A stretch of 64,000 bases of DNA from Agelas oroides (Eukaryota; Porifera; Demospongiae; Agelasida; Agelasidae): NCBI GenBank assembly GCA_949130485.1, contig OX422185.1, forward strand, positions 9,796,118 through 9,860,117. The letters are read 5' to 3'. Positions 59,101-63,807 of the stretch are shown one piece after another. Under the pieces are notes generated by a model, which saw only the letters and a program-made list of their open reading frames with translations, was not told where the DNA came from and ran no database searches. The translations under genes and the position numbers were made by a program. The stretch's first letter is position 1. Each line of letters starts with the position of its first letter.

Positions 59101-62100
59101 ACAGACCTTGCCCCTGAAAACCTTGACTGTAGCCTACAAACGAAGCTAGTGAATCTACGTATATGTATGTATTTACAAAAACACTATATAACTGAGCCAA
59201 ACCAGAAACTCACTAAAAGTACGCCCAGAAGACACTTACTATAATGAGTGAAAATAAGGACTTGGGGGGGGGGGGGGGGGGGAATTAAAAGGGGGAAGGG
59301 TTTTTGGTCAAAGGGGGTGAATTATTGGGAGCTTACAGTATGAGCACAACTAGGCTTTAGTGCTGTTGTGCGGATAAAGATGCCATGCACGTAGGAGAAC
59401 TAACCAGCTTTTGGAAACCGGTAGGACCCTATGAGGAAATCCTGCAGCTGGACCCTCTCCACTGTCAGTACTGATGGGAAGGAATAAATGAGAATGAGGC
59501 TTATTAAATTGGCACATTCACAGAAAATTTAGATATTGCTCTGCAAATTTTACACTGTGAGCAGCCTGGGTTGGCTCCCATTCACAGTAGGTGCTCAAGC
59601 TCCAGGTGCTCCTTCCTGTCTTCAATTCATTCATGCTGAAAGATTCAAGTGGCTGATTGGCAACTTGTTCATCAGTACACAGCAAGTGTATGTTGATACA
59701 GTAAATTGGAGCGTTAGAGACACATAGAACGACAAACGTAACATACATGGCATTACATACGACAGTACAGACACCACCACAACCCACTGTAAACTGATTA
59801 GCAGTTGGTATGTAACTCCACAAAACAGCCCCCTTCTCTCACTCGACTACGTATCAAAGTTAGTGCATTGTTGAACCATAACTGTAGTGACTGGTTGTTG
59901 CAAAAACCCAGTAGTTTTTCATAGGGGAAGTGTTACACAGGCAAGGGTGACATACTAATCTCATCCATGAACATTTATCTGTATCTTTAAGGTTCTATAC
60001 ACTGAAAGTAGATTCAGCAGTTAACCAGAGGTGCTCAATCAGCAGATCACTTACTCCATTTTGATCATGTAGCATAGCATAGCAGGAGTTCATAAGCTGT
60101 CATAGCTATAAACTTATAGTATGAGAATACGGCAGATTGACCAAACCAGTTATGTACTGAGTATATACGGCCAAAGAGCAAGACATCAACCAGCAGCTAG
60201 CAAATCAATCTTCCCATCATACCACACAACTACACCAAGGTCTTGTTTAGTGAATGGTTTAGTTTTCTCCACTGTAAGAAGTTGAAAAGCATTGGAAATG
60301 GAGCAAAATGTCATGGATAATCTTCAGACAAAAGCAGGGGTGAGAAAACAAGGGTAAAATTGGTACTGGTAACAAAAATGAACTCTGGCAAGAAGAGCCA
60401 AATGCTAAGAAGAGTCCTCGGAAGAGAAGCAGCAGTACAGTGCACATCTGCATGTACCAAGGCTTCACTCTCAACCACAAAGCTAGCGGAAGCCTTTATA
60501 TGAGCATCCTGGCCTGTCTGCAGAACTGCCAGATAGCTCTTGTACAGTAGAAGCTCCCCCTCCAGCTCCCCCTCCTACATCTCTATCATAAATGTCTTCA
60601 TAACAGTATTAAAAATTAGCGCAAAAGCTGGTTATTGTTCATATGTGACTGTGCATTTCTGTAGAGTGCAGTAGACATGCTTGTGTTTGCATATCCCACT
60701 CCAGACTCATCCCCTACTTTTAATGATTTCTGTAAGCAAATTTGCTGTAACTTTGTGTGAGACAGTTTATCCAATGAGTGCTTAGATGAAAAGAAGCAGC
60801 AGAAAACTGGATACCTAAGCAGAAATAAAGTACTGGCTGATGGTTACTTCATGGTACAAAATGAAATGCAGTTAGCTATTGTCATCTATCTATCACAGTA
60901 GATACACAAAAATTTGCTCCTGGTCATAATTCAATGAGCTGTTACTTCTGCATACCATCGGCTAATTACGCTGAAATTTGCCCCCAATTTTCATGTGTTC
61001 CCTGGGTACCGTAGACACTGTTGCATCAGCTGTGTCTTTTTGCAGTGCATGGTCTGGTGGTGTTAAGTTGTACATGAAGTGGAGCTTGTTAGTGGGTGTG
61101 TTGGCTTGCGAAACCTAGCTGCACTATGTGGGTGTGTGTGCCATTGAGTGTGGTTGGCGGGGGACAATACCGCTGTTTCACTTTGTTGATATTGCGCACC
61201 GTTTGAGCACAGAGTCACTCAACAGTCTGCCAAAGTCCATCGTTTTCAGAGATTGTGTGTCATACCTACAGTTTTCACTGTACTCTAAATAAGCCAGATG
61301 CCTCAACCAATGGGAACTACGTAATTCATGGAAACCCTTGGGCCCTTAGTAGTGTCCTCACTACACTCGGGATGCTACAGCTTGGGTTTCTAAATTGTGT
61401 AATTCTCTTGGCATCACATCTAACTATTATGTATAGTGGAAAATTGTTGTAGGTACTGATTCTAAGGACAAAAAAAATCTTCATCAGGCTTCGACCGAAC
61501 CCCTTACATTGAGCATGGCACAAAATAGCAATTACTGAAAACATTTCTTCAACAATTTGTGGAGGGCTGGTGTACTGCAATGTAGCAAAGTGATCTTGTT
61601 CACCAAACCCTTGAGCATTGCGCACCTACGTAATAGGTCTCTAGCCTAGAATTGTAGAGACCTTGTACCATGTGTTCAGCTCTTTATTAACAGGTAACTG
61701 ATGGCAGTTGAGGGTCTTAGGGTGATTTCAGTGAATAGTAGAAGTATCAATGAAGTGATATGTATATACCCAACTACACAGTAGTTAGGCAATGAATAAC
61801 AGTATAGCCCATGGTTGGCAGTTTGGATTTGTGTGAACCAAACTTTCACAGGAAGAAATTTTGTAAGTTAATCGGCAGTTGATTGTAACAATCACAAAAT
61901 TTTGTGCTTCGTAAAAAAAACCCTTATAGACACACTGTGTACTTTTCACACTGCAAGTGAAAAAGCAGTGGTGAGGTCTGAGAACAGAAATGGGGAAGAA
62001 TTTTCAAATATGCAGTGTTTGATGGACCACATGATGCACCCCACAATTAGGCCACTCGTAAGGCAAGTGGAGGTTAGGGCATATGCCTTTAGATAGGAAT

Positions 62101-63807
62101 GCTTTTGCCATGTGCTTTACACTTAAAAACAGTAGTGTACCAGCAAAACTTATGGACACACAGTATGCTTTTATTATAAGCTGGCTATTTAAGAGCTACC
62201 AAAATGTGTCTGAGCCAGAAAGGACATTGGATGCTGTACAAATTTCAGAAAATGTGTGACAGAAGCAATACTTCCAAAGTTGTTAGATACAGTATATGGT
62301 AGTCTTCATGCCTTTAGCAACAACCGCAGAAAAGAGCTATGTTATTCTTACCCATAATGTTTTCTCCAGTGTACTGAAATGGTTCCCCATCAAGTGCTAG
62401 TGCCGTAGACAGTAGAGACTCAGTTTCTTCTAAACTCTTCAGCAGTCTGGGTCCTAGATTACTTTCCTGAAAAGAAAATTATTCACACTAATGTACAACA
62501 TCTGTACTTGATACTTTTTCAGGTGCCTGGTATTGTGTGTTGCATACACAATTTCATACCGGTTCATTGTCTGAAAGGTATGCCAGTAACAAAGATTACA
62601 TTCATTGTCTTTGCCTCAACCCAGTAAAATGTTCAGGTAGACTTCTGCTGGGGTCTAGAACTTCACTCCAGGTTTCTTCCAGTCATGCTGTGCAGATTTG
62701 CGACTTTTAAACTATATCCACTAGTCAGATGATTCATCATCATGGGGCGGGGCTGAGGCAGCAGCATACTGCTTATTTGTTACTTTTAAATGGCACACAG
62801 CAAGATTTGCTACTATCTACTATAAGCTTGACTCCATAAGTAGTAAATTCCTCACCAGAGGTAGCTAGGTATCACATTAGCCTTGTACCCAGGTCATTTA
62901 ATGAACGGCCTAGGTACAAAGCTAGGTATCACATATGCCAACAAATTGCAGCCATTTCTCCAGCCAGGGCAGCTACTGTGGCTACACATGCATGGGCTAA
63001 GCTTCATGCTCAAATCATGAGCTGAATTTCCGGTGTTTATGGGTGCTGTTTATGCATGGCCCTTACCTGAAGCTGGACTTCAACCACTGTCTGTAATTTG
63101 CACTGTTGTGAATAGCCTGCTATTGAAGGTTCATAGCTGTACAAACCAAAAAGTAAATTGCCATGCATGCTTCATCTTCAGTCATCTCTGCTTCAGGTTG
63201 CTGATGCTGCAGTCTGGCAGTAGCCTTCACCTACTGAGTAGTACACGAGGATGTGCAAGCTTCTTGAAATACCTAAATGTGCTCACTTAAAATTGATGGT
63301 ATACGGCCACAAGCAATCAAACCAACATACACACGTGCTTTTGCAATGTAGCCTTGCTAGGGTGGGGCTCGCTCAGGCTCACCCCAATTAGAGGTTTTGA
63401 CCAGTACACACTTGTTCAGACTGAAAACTGCACCAGTGCCCCTACAAGATGAGAGGAGCATTGGCTAGATAAAGGCAGCGAGAAGTGACCCACCTGGTGC
63501 TAACCAAGGCCTTTTCACAGCCAGCGACAACAGTTGCCATGTGCCAAGATACAATGTGCACAGCCTAAACCTGTCCACTTACCCCTCTCTCTCTCCCACC
63601 CTTTCTGCTAGCACACTCCAAGGTGCATTGTGTCAAGTGATCTCCTGTTAGTAACTTGTCAATGTCCTAATACTCATAGTCATGGAATAGCAAACGGTGC
63701 TTTTCACATATGCTTTATCTATTATGGTTAATACTTACCTCTTGCAGTAGTGTCCATTCATGTTGCTTTTCATCAGCAAGGACAGCATCAAACACACCTA
63801 TCAGACG
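32100..63807 (-). CDS. Adhesion G-protein-coupled receptor, 5'-partial
   Basis: Fifteen exons join in phase to give 468 codons (sum 1,407 bases including stop). All introns are GT-AG. In the assembled order: part of a GAIN domain (residues ~1-153), the GPS motif (C163, HLT at 194-196 with predicted cleavage between L195 and T196, and tethered-agonist-like TSFAVLVDV), and seven helices. Helix positions are ~219-243, 255-273, 285-314, 323-345, 363-391, 416-434 and 440-463. Family marks include GWG in helix 4, CWLS in loop 2, TWVFGLL in helix 6 and NSLQGFFIF in helix 7. The protein would sit in the plasma membrane with an extracellular adhesion region cleaved at the GPS. The N-terminal ectodomain and start codon lie beyond the right edge, so the subfamily cannot be named. 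Introns reach 9 kb and are full of transposons. Confidence 0.92.
32242..32368 (-). CDS. Receptor exon 14 (helix 6 and start of helix 7, phase 2-0)
   Basis: 127 bases, acceptor GCTCTTCTACCCAG, donor GTATACTT. Encodes TVILLPLLGITWVFGLLAV (helix 6), NENTT in loop 3, then VFAWLFTVCNSLQ. Very strong family match. Confidence 0.96.
32369..33426. other. Intron 13, proximal part
   Basis: Intronic sequence of the receptor. Near 33321 a CAGGGGTGGATCCAGG box resembles an hAT-type MITE end, and a G-run lies at about 33401-33417; no matching right end found. Otherwise no feature. Confidence 0.4.
33517..33584 (-). repeat. tRNA-like SINE head, copy 1
   Basis: On the minus strand: an A box-like TAGCTCAGTTTG, a B box GGTTCGAGTCC, and closing 7-base arms GTGACTC/GAGTCAC. 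The cloverleaf is imperfect: length 68, no proper anticodon stem, extra bases after the T arm. It is best read as a tRNA-derived SINE, not a functional tRNA gene. Confidence 0.65.
33809..33876 (-). repeat. tRNA-like SINE head, copy 2
   Basis: Identical to copy 1, 292 bases further on, as part of the tandem duplication. Confidence 0.65.
34099..34175 (-). repeat. tRNA-like SINE head, copy 3 (fuller cloverleaf)
   Basis: 77 bases. It has D-arm-like GCTTACTTGGTTAGAGC, a perfect 5-bp anticodon-type stem TGGCA/TGCCA around a 7-base loop GGCCATT, and B box GGTTCGAGTCC. The loop lacks the invariant T before the anticodon, so a functional tRNA is unlikely. This copy is closer to the tRNA ancestor than copies 1 and 2, which have lost part of the anticodon arm. 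Confidence 0.6.
34560..34785. repeat. hAT-like MITE fragment
   Basis: AGCGGATCCAGGGTGGGGGC followed by GCGCGAAGCGCGAGGCGG is the usual layout of a GGATCCAGG-type MITE end. No partner end could be located, and several open frames here on both strands are short. Confidence 0.35.
34786..34880. repeat. Dispersed repeat family C, copy
   Basis: CACCTCCCCCTGTCCCACCC, then TTTGCTAGTGCAAATCCATC and TTCAAAACGGATTGCACCAA; same block as at 21970-22060. It lies about 90 bases downstream of the donor of receptor exon 13. Confidence 0.6.
34968..35065 (-). CDS. Receptor exon 13 (end of helix 5, loop 3, phase 0-2)
   Basis: 98 bases, acceptor CTTTACGTTTTGCAG, donor GTAAGTTA. Encodes INTTVLVLTIVSLVRAKKLG and then a charged intracellular loop (GGAEPHVKNVQLVK). 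Confidence 0.88.
35167..35233 (-). CDS. Receptor exon 12 (loop 2 Cys and helix 5, phase 2-0)
   Basis: 67 bases, acceptor CCCCTTTGTTTTCAG, donor GTTAGTAA. Encodes FCWLSTRSGTIWAFVGPMLF. The CWLS box carries the loop 2 cysteine, and the W-A-F-V-G-P string is the usual start of helix 5. An overlapping GTAAGT four bases further would break the phase, so I chose GTTAGT. Confidence 0.9.
35375..35441 (-). CDS. Receptor exon 11 (helix 4, phase 1-2)
   Basis: 67 bases, acceptor TTTCTTTCTCTATACGTAG, donor GTAAGTAT. Encodes GLPIAVVGVSVGVRHQDYG, completing the GWG-x-P helix 4 motif and entering extracellular loop 2. Confidence 0.93.
35442..36470. other. Intron 10, proximal part
   Basis: Intronic sequence with a TTAGTTATAGTT-rich stretch near 35560-35770 (degenerate AGTTA repeats). 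No gene. Confidence 0.4.
36471..37078 (-). mobile_element. Ty3/gypsy-like pol: end of RNase H and integrase fragment
   Basis: A minus-strand frame of about 178 codons plus a short in-frame piece upstream. NTNADALSR marks the end of the RNase H region. The following zinc-binding segment is degraded (H-Q-G near the middle of the GH-x-G box). GRPWKMIAYDIPE matches the first catalytic Asp region of integrase. Premature stops and frame changes make it a dead copy. The rest of integrase is not found to the left. It lies in intron 10 of the receptor, same strand. Confidence 0.75.
37110..37617 (+). mobile_element. Ty3/gypsy-like RT palm (YIDD) and RNase H start, inverted segment
   Basis: Plus-strand reading with VLRGLPLVANYIDDTLVH (the RT catalytic YxDD box), the thumb region, then PVLAYPWF and an RNase H start in which the usual TDAS is TNAS. 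It continues to GRPVAYASHSLISPEK. The flanking pol parts lie on the minus strand, so this is an internal inversion. The right side is cut by the foldback insertion at 37618. Confidence 0.8.
37618..38738. mobile_element. Giant foldback (snap-back) element, 1.1 kb
   Basis: Two arms of about 510-520 bases, 37618-38131 and 38217-38738, are near-perfect reverse complements around a spacer of about 85 bases. Termini are GAGTAAGTTAGCAATCATCG and its inverse, flanked by TA at 37616-37617 and 38739-38740. Each arm carries the same open frame outward-in: 140 codons on the minus strand at 37625-38047 and 168 codons on the plus strand at 38190-38696. I do not recognise the product, and it is probably a by-product of the arms' sequence. 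The insert interrupts the RNase H reading of the host retroelement. Confidence 0.9.
38741..38845 (+). mobile_element. Ty3/gypsy-like RNase H, continuation after foldback
   Basis: The plus-strand frame resumes directly after the TA target duplication with ALKQFLHYLLGGHFEILTD and HAPLQW, the usual RNase H continuation. It ends at the inversion breakpoint near 38845. Confidence 0.8.
38846..39462 (-). mobile_element. Ty3/gypsy-like reverse transcriptase, N-terminal half
   Basis: Minus-strand frame of about 205 codons. It contains the region before RT (HFIPT, LPRHQIPACYRE), the fingers (DLHICINYRSLHKMTKKDAYP, slightly degraded), FSKLDLHSGY and the FGMAGAPISFQ box. It stops where the palm should continue, because the next part is inverted at 37110. 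In this copy the usual GG-x-VR-x-C-VDYR string is altered. Confidence 0.82.
39480..39650 (-). mobile_element. Ty3/gypsy-like protease end
   Basis: Minus-strand reading AVLSVDFLHDNGLVLDFTP resembles the ILG-x-DFL-x-x-x-x-x-x-x-DF stretch at the end of retroelement proteases, in the correct place between zinc knuckles and RT. Frames are broken on both sides. Confidence 0.5.
39939..40121 (-). mobile_element. Ty3/gypsy-like Gag zinc knuckles
   Basis: Minus-strand reading with two CCHC knuckles of exact spacing C-x2-C-x4-H-x4-C: CYQCRRTRHLQRDC and CFSCSQLGHITVNC. This marks the nucleocapsid end of Gag, 5' of protease and RT in the same orientation. Confidence 0.85.
40122..40346 (+). mobile_element. 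Integrase C-terminal tail on the opposite strand
   Basis: A plus-strand reading GPVSYMMMLDNGQAERRDVD followed by HLQ and an acidic tail is typical of the end of Ty3/gypsy pol. It abuts the Gag knuckles, which read on the minus strand. Either a second, oppositely oriented copy is joined here, or the rearrangement that inverted the RT segment also moved this end. A 3' LTR would be expected to its right; I could not delimit one. Confidence 0.55.
40347..41334. other. Intronic sequence, possible LTR remains
   Basis: No gene. The position right of the integrase tail would suit a 3' LTR, but no matching second LTR is seen. Confidence 0.3.
41335..41825 (-). repeat. Dispersed repeat family A, copy 2 (inverted)
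   Basis: Reverse complement of the 17135-17500 family: GAGCACCAACACCG, several GGGGCATTTATGGCTTAAAT blocks (locally amplified), CGGTCCCTTTGAACTCC, GGGCGGGACCACTCCCCGCC. The amplified GGGTGGGGCATTTATGGC units at 41420-41590 form a short degenerate tandem array. Confidence 0.75.
41826..42561. other. Intronic sequence near exon 10
   Basis: No gene. 42465-42535 carries a small TTGTCCTTGGGCTCCATCCT hairpin-like block related to the loop of the 43752 element. Confidence 0.4.
42562..42715 (-). CDS. Receptor exon 10 (helix 3 and start of helix 4, phase 0-1)
   Basis: 154 bases, acceptor AATTGTCCATTTTATAG, donor GTAAGCTT. Encodes WLCTTVAVLLHYFFLCVFCW and MLAEGIMLYLLVV, then KWYYFLILGWG. The LLHYFFL-x-x-F-CWML-x-EG string is diagnostic for adhesion GPCR helix 3. 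The Cys at its start normally bonds with loop 2. Confidence 0.96.
42716..43750. other. Intron 9, distal part
   Basis: No gene recognised; readings are short and AT-rich. Confidence 0.4.
43752..43874. mobile_element. Hairpin MITE of about 123 bp
   Basis: Arms TAGTTATAGCACAGGTGGCC (then AGAGATTTATGGC) and the inverse at 43842-43874 flank a loop containing TCCTCGGGCTACGCCCTTGG. TA lies at both ends. Entirely non-coding. Confidence 0.75.
43876..44433. mobile_element. TA-flanked MITE
   Basis: Left CCGTGGACTCTGGTTAATAA-GCGCAT and right (inverted) CCATAAACTCTGGTTATTAG-GCGCAT, with TA at 43874-43875 and 44434-44435. It immediately abuts the preceding hairpin MITE. No coding capacity. Confidence 0.78.
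44745..45800. repeat. Dispersed repeat family B, two full copies and one part copy in a row
   Basis: The block GGTAACC(T/C)GCA-ACTACTC through TTAACGGAAAT, CTGAAAGGCCACACT and GACGGTAACTGTCTGCACTG occurs at 44817-45000 and 45330-45520. The tail GCATGCGCAAACAGTGTGTA and GGAACGAGG recurs at 45236-45298 and 45735-45800. Members are in mixed order, so this looks like nested or tandem insertions of one family. Confidence 0.7.
46230..46598 (-). pseudogene. Arg/Glu-rich reading, STPR-like
   Basis: The minus-strand frame from an ATG at 46598 to 46368 encodes 76 residues. They are made of MEDLEERQRRQAGERVQRYC, then RLSDERRQYDSERRRPARQQ and a LTAHERDRQRTARH segment. The roughly 23-residue period of E-R-R-x-R blocks resembles STPR-type repeats seen at the N-termini of some Helitron-associated proteins. 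Just downstream (46230-46290) a decayed second copy of the last block is visible. A transposon remnant is likely; the assignment is tentative. Confidence 0.35.
46600..47193. other. Intronic sequence
   Basis: No gene. A minus-strand open stretch with splice-like edges at 46801-46895 was considered and rejected as a receptor exon. Confidence 0.4.
47194..47696. mobile_element. TIR element family D, copy 1
   Basis: Termini GGGGCGAGCCTGAGCAAGC (47194-47212) and its inverse (47678-47696), 19 bases with one mismatch. The interior matches the copy at 62744-63385 over most of its length (CAGCCATTTCTCCAGCCA, GGCAGCTA, GTTTATGCATGGCCC). Homology continues outward on the left (CTAGT-AGATGATTC) and, through family C, on the right to about 48115, so the mobile unit may be about 930 bases. 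Confidence 0.7.
48030..48115. repeat. Dispersed repeat family C, copy
   Basis: CTGCCCACCTCTTC, then CTGCACAAAATC and TTCAAAACGAATTGTGCTAA, diverged from the 21970 copy. It lies downstream of family D copy 1, as also happens at 63560. Confidence 0.5.
48472..48583 (-). CDS. Receptor exon 9 (helix 2, phase 2-0)
   Basis: 112 bases, acceptor TTTATCCTTACACAG, donor GTACATTT. Encodes KYLNKGVLLPIHLNFSIAL and helix 2 (ALALLLFVSGLE). The I-H-x-N box is the usual start of helix 2 in this family. The opposite strand has a deceptive cysteine-rich reading. Confidence 0.92.
48600..49686. other. Intron 8 sequence
   Basis: No gene. A GGACT-rich simple stretch lies at 49455-49510, matched by another at 45905-45955. 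Confidence 0.4.
49687..49737. mobile_element. Tiny hairpin element (51 bp)
   Basis: AGTCTCGTTCCCAGACC and its inverse GGTCTGGAAGCGAGACT, with a CAAAGACCACAGCCATT centre. A member of the TAGCCTCGTTCCCAGGCC hairpin family. Confidence 0.55.
49805..49978. repeat. Degenerate (TCCCTG)n microsatellite
   Basis: Runs of TCCCTG with single changes over about 170 bases. Two overlapping Ser/Leu or Pro/Val-rich open frames here are by-products. Confidence 0.9.
50501..50555. mobile_element. Tiny hairpin element (55 bp)
   Basis: AGCCTTGTTCCTGAGCCGGC and the inverse GTCCTGGGGACGAGGCT around GTGGGAGAAGGA. Same family as 49687 and 50671. Confidence 0.55.
50671..50721. mobile_element. Tiny hairpin element (51 bp)
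   Basis: AGCCTTGTTCCCAGGCCACG and inverse GTGGCCTGAGAACGAGGTT. It is 115 bases from the previous copy and shares the GTGGGAGAAGGA loop, so these two are close relatives. Confidence 0.55.
50955..51265. repeat. Dispersed repeat family A, diverged copy 3
   Basis: AAAGGACCAAAACTCGCTGTC-ATGCAA, GGGTAATCCCCTGAACAG, CTGTCCCACCCATTTATTCA and GTGTTGGTGCTTCCCCA match families at 17135 and 41335 with many changes. Confidence 0.6.
51281..51600. repeat. 80-bp tandem repeat, four copies, carrying a splice donor
   Basis: Units at 51281, 51361, 51441 and 51521, each 80 bases and nearly identical (AATACTACATGTATGAGCAA ... CATGCTACTTACCCAAATAT). The unit next to the exon contains the last 17 bases and donor of receptor exon 8; the other three copies carry the same GG|GTAAGTAG at 51504, 51424 and 51344. 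Only the copy continuous with the exon has the acceptor side intact. Confidence 0.96.
51584..51690 (-). CDS. Receptor exon 8 (helix 1, phase 0-2)
   Basis: 107 bases, acceptor TTTCTTTCTTTATTTCAG, donor GTAAGTAG. Encodes the linker ITTREEQLSLQ and helix 1 (IVTYIGCCVSLICLLLTIF and on to TFMIF). Its last 17 bases and donor belong to an 80-bp unit repeated four times. Confidence 0.93.
51814..52354. mobile_element. TA-flanked MITE
   Basis: Left AGTTCCCGAGAATACACCCC and right (inverted) AGCTCCCGAAAATATGCCCC, with TA at 51812-51813 and 52355-52356. It lies 124 bases upstream of the exon 8 acceptor. A related, damaged end with a long G run occurs at 59264-59340. Confidence 0.75.
52730..53700 (-). mobile_element. 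DIRS-like retrotransposon, RT and downstream remnant
   Basis: Minus-strand readings in shifting frames give IYWRISY, MDNQLPFG, VANALYWTITKHCSNDLIHY and LVDFLPIGST, then LHLPDDKLSNLLSLLTDWL and KKCTKRQLLS. This is the RT of a DIRS-type element: the PFG box, the Y-L-x-D-F catalytic box, and the CTKR-x-LLS box typical of this group. The catalytic box reads YLVDF, so one Asp is lost. Several stops and frameshifts follow. The 187-codon open frame at 52748-53311 covers the RNase H to recombinase part in mixed frames. Dead copy inside intron 7 of the receptor. Confidence 0.75.
54272..54335. mobile_element. Short hairpin repeat
   Basis: GTCTCACAAGCCAGACCCAA and inverse TTGGGTCTGGCTTGC around a short centre. 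The GTCTCACAAGCCAGA terminus is shared with the 105-bp MITE at 58625-58729. Confidence 0.55.
54336..54850. other. Low-complexity intronic stretch
   Basis: Repeats of TTGGCCAGCTTTC (54350-54500) and of AAACTGG/CCAGTTT boxes (53980-54070 and 54720-54830, opposite orientations). No gene. Confidence 0.45.
54855..55373 (-). mobile_element. DIRS-like Gag-type ORF remnant
   Basis: Two minus-strand frames, 55373-55053 and 55049-54855, separated by one stop. The second ends in a Cys/His cluster: CLCFSYSSCPYASQCKYAHM, then S-I-KCEGKHP. This C-x-C / C-x-x-x-C-x-x-x-H / C-x-G-x-H layout is typical of the end of the first ORF of DIRS-type elements, which precedes RT in the same orientation, as here. An alternative is a cellular CCCH protein fragment. 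Confidence 0.55.
55423..56070. mobile_element. hAT-like element inserted at a splice donor
   Basis: 648 bases. Termini CAGAGTTCTCGCTAG and, inverted, CAGGGTTCTCGCTAG (one mismatch). A perfect 8-bp target duplication ACCTGTGG lies at 55415-55422 and 56071-56078. GCACCATTTGG occurs four times near the ends (55457, 55477, 55509, 56035), as expected of subterminal transposase-binding repeats. No transposase, so non-autonomous. The target is the exon 7/intron 7 border of the receptor: on the minus strand the duplicated octamer reads CCACAG|GT. Confidence 0.95.
56073..56184 (-). CDS. Receptor exon 7 (GPS cleavage site and tethered agonist, phase 2-0)
   Basis: 112 bases, acceptor TTGTTCACTGCAG. Encodes SNWSSVGIKTTLENGRSV, then TCTTTHLTSFAVLVDV. 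HLT is the self-cleavage triplet, and TSFAVLV is the expected tethered-agonist sequence. Two of the four usual GPS cysteines are missing (GI in place of GC, and T in place of the second C before HLT). The donor, CCACAG|GTCAGG, lies exactly at the edge of an hAT-like transposon. Confidence 0.92.
56908..56960 (-). CDS. Receptor exon 6 (first half of GPS, phase 0-2)
   Basis: 53 bases, acceptor TTGACTTCCACAG, donor GTAAGCAA. Encodes VYNFTNTSMCVFWNFSI. The C-x-F-W-N box is the start of the GPS motif. Two Asn-x-Thr/Ser sequons precede it. Confidence 0.88.
57058..57172 (-). CDS. Receptor exon 5 (GAIN beta strands, phase 2-0)
   Basis: 115 bases, acceptor AATTTTCACACAG, donor GTGAGTCA. Encodes TELKANTVILTATVQNAPHL and then a ...THPVQLHF strand, matching the beta-rich GAIN subdomain B directly before a GPS. 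Confidence 0.82.
57268..57337 (-). CDS. Receptor exon 4 (GAIN, phase 1-2)
   Basis: 70 bases, acceptor CTTGATCTCTCCCAG, donor GTATAGAT. Encodes DCPSVISSAVIHNLPGYL and then DQTIT. It was identified because it supplies exactly the phase needed between exons 3 and 5. A plus-strand open frame of 125 codons across this position is a shadow. Confidence 0.7.
57338..58946. other. Intron 3 sequence
   Basis: Apart from the 105-bp MITE at 58625-58729 no feature is supported. A splice-like 60-base piece at about 58310-58370 does not fit the receptor phase. Confidence 0.4.
58625..58729. mobile_element. Foldback MITE of 105 bp
   Basis: GTCTCACAAGCCAGA at one end and TCTGGTTTGTGAGAC at the other, with the arms continuing imperfectly to the centre (GCAGCACTGATCA versus TGATTGGTGCTGTGG). 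Non-coding; lies in intron 3 of the receptor. Confidence 0.75.
58947..59036 (-). CDS. Receptor exon 3 (GAIN, phase 1-1)
   Basis: 90 bases, acceptor TTCTGTGTCCCAG, donor GTAAGGCT. Encodes GNISTMMEIPIQLLCEDHTY followed by an acidic segment (SGEEAAPDNL). The Asn-Ile-Ser could be a glycosylation site. Phase matches both neighbours. Confidence 0.8.
59037..62351. other. Intron 2 sequence
   Basis: No gene recognised in 3.3 kb. It contains a G run of about 19 at 59264-59282 beside a damaged end of the 51814-type MITE, and a weak TAGCCTCATTC hairpin at about 59090-59150. Confidence 0.45.
62352..62466 (-). CDS. Receptor exon 2 (GAIN, phase 0-1)
   Basis: 115 bases, acceptor ATTTTCTTTTCAG, donor GTAAGAAT. 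Encodes RLLKSLEETESLLSTALAL and ends at the N-I-M typical of GAIN subdomain A before the next exon. The in-phase join with exon 1 gives a continuous LQE-ESNLGP helix. Confidence 0.85.
62744..63385. mobile_element. TIR element family D, copy 2
   Basis: Homologous to 47194-47696; terminal GGGGCGGGGCTGAGG-like end on the left and GCTCGCTCAGGCTCACCCC on the right. The interior carries an extra 47-bp hairpin insertion at 62878-62924. The family C block follows at 63560-63650, as in copy 1. Lies in intron 1 of the receptor. Confidence 0.7.
62878..62924. mobile_element. Tiny hairpin element (47 bp) with target duplication
   Basis: TAGCCTTGTACCCAGG and inverse CCTAGGTACAAAGCTA around a 15-base centre. 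It is flanked by a direct repeat GGTATCACAT (62868-62877 and 62925-62934). Family D copy 1 has GTATCACATATGCC uninterrupted at the matching place, so this is a real insertion. Confidence 0.75.
63560..63650. repeat. Dispersed repeat family C, copy
   Basis: CTCCCACCC, TTTCTGCTAGCACA and GGTGCATTGTGTCAAGTGA match the 21970 copy. It follows family D copy 2, as at 48030. Confidence 0.5.
63739..63807 (-). CDS. Receptor exon 1 in window (GAIN, phase 0-0)
   Basis: 69 bases, acceptor TTTAAATCCTGCAG, donor GTAAGTAT. It encodes RLIGVFDAVLADEKQHEW and then TLLQE, a helical stretch typical of the N-terminal GAIN subdomain. It is the most upstream exon I can place; earlier exons lie beyond base 64000. Confidence 0.8.
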
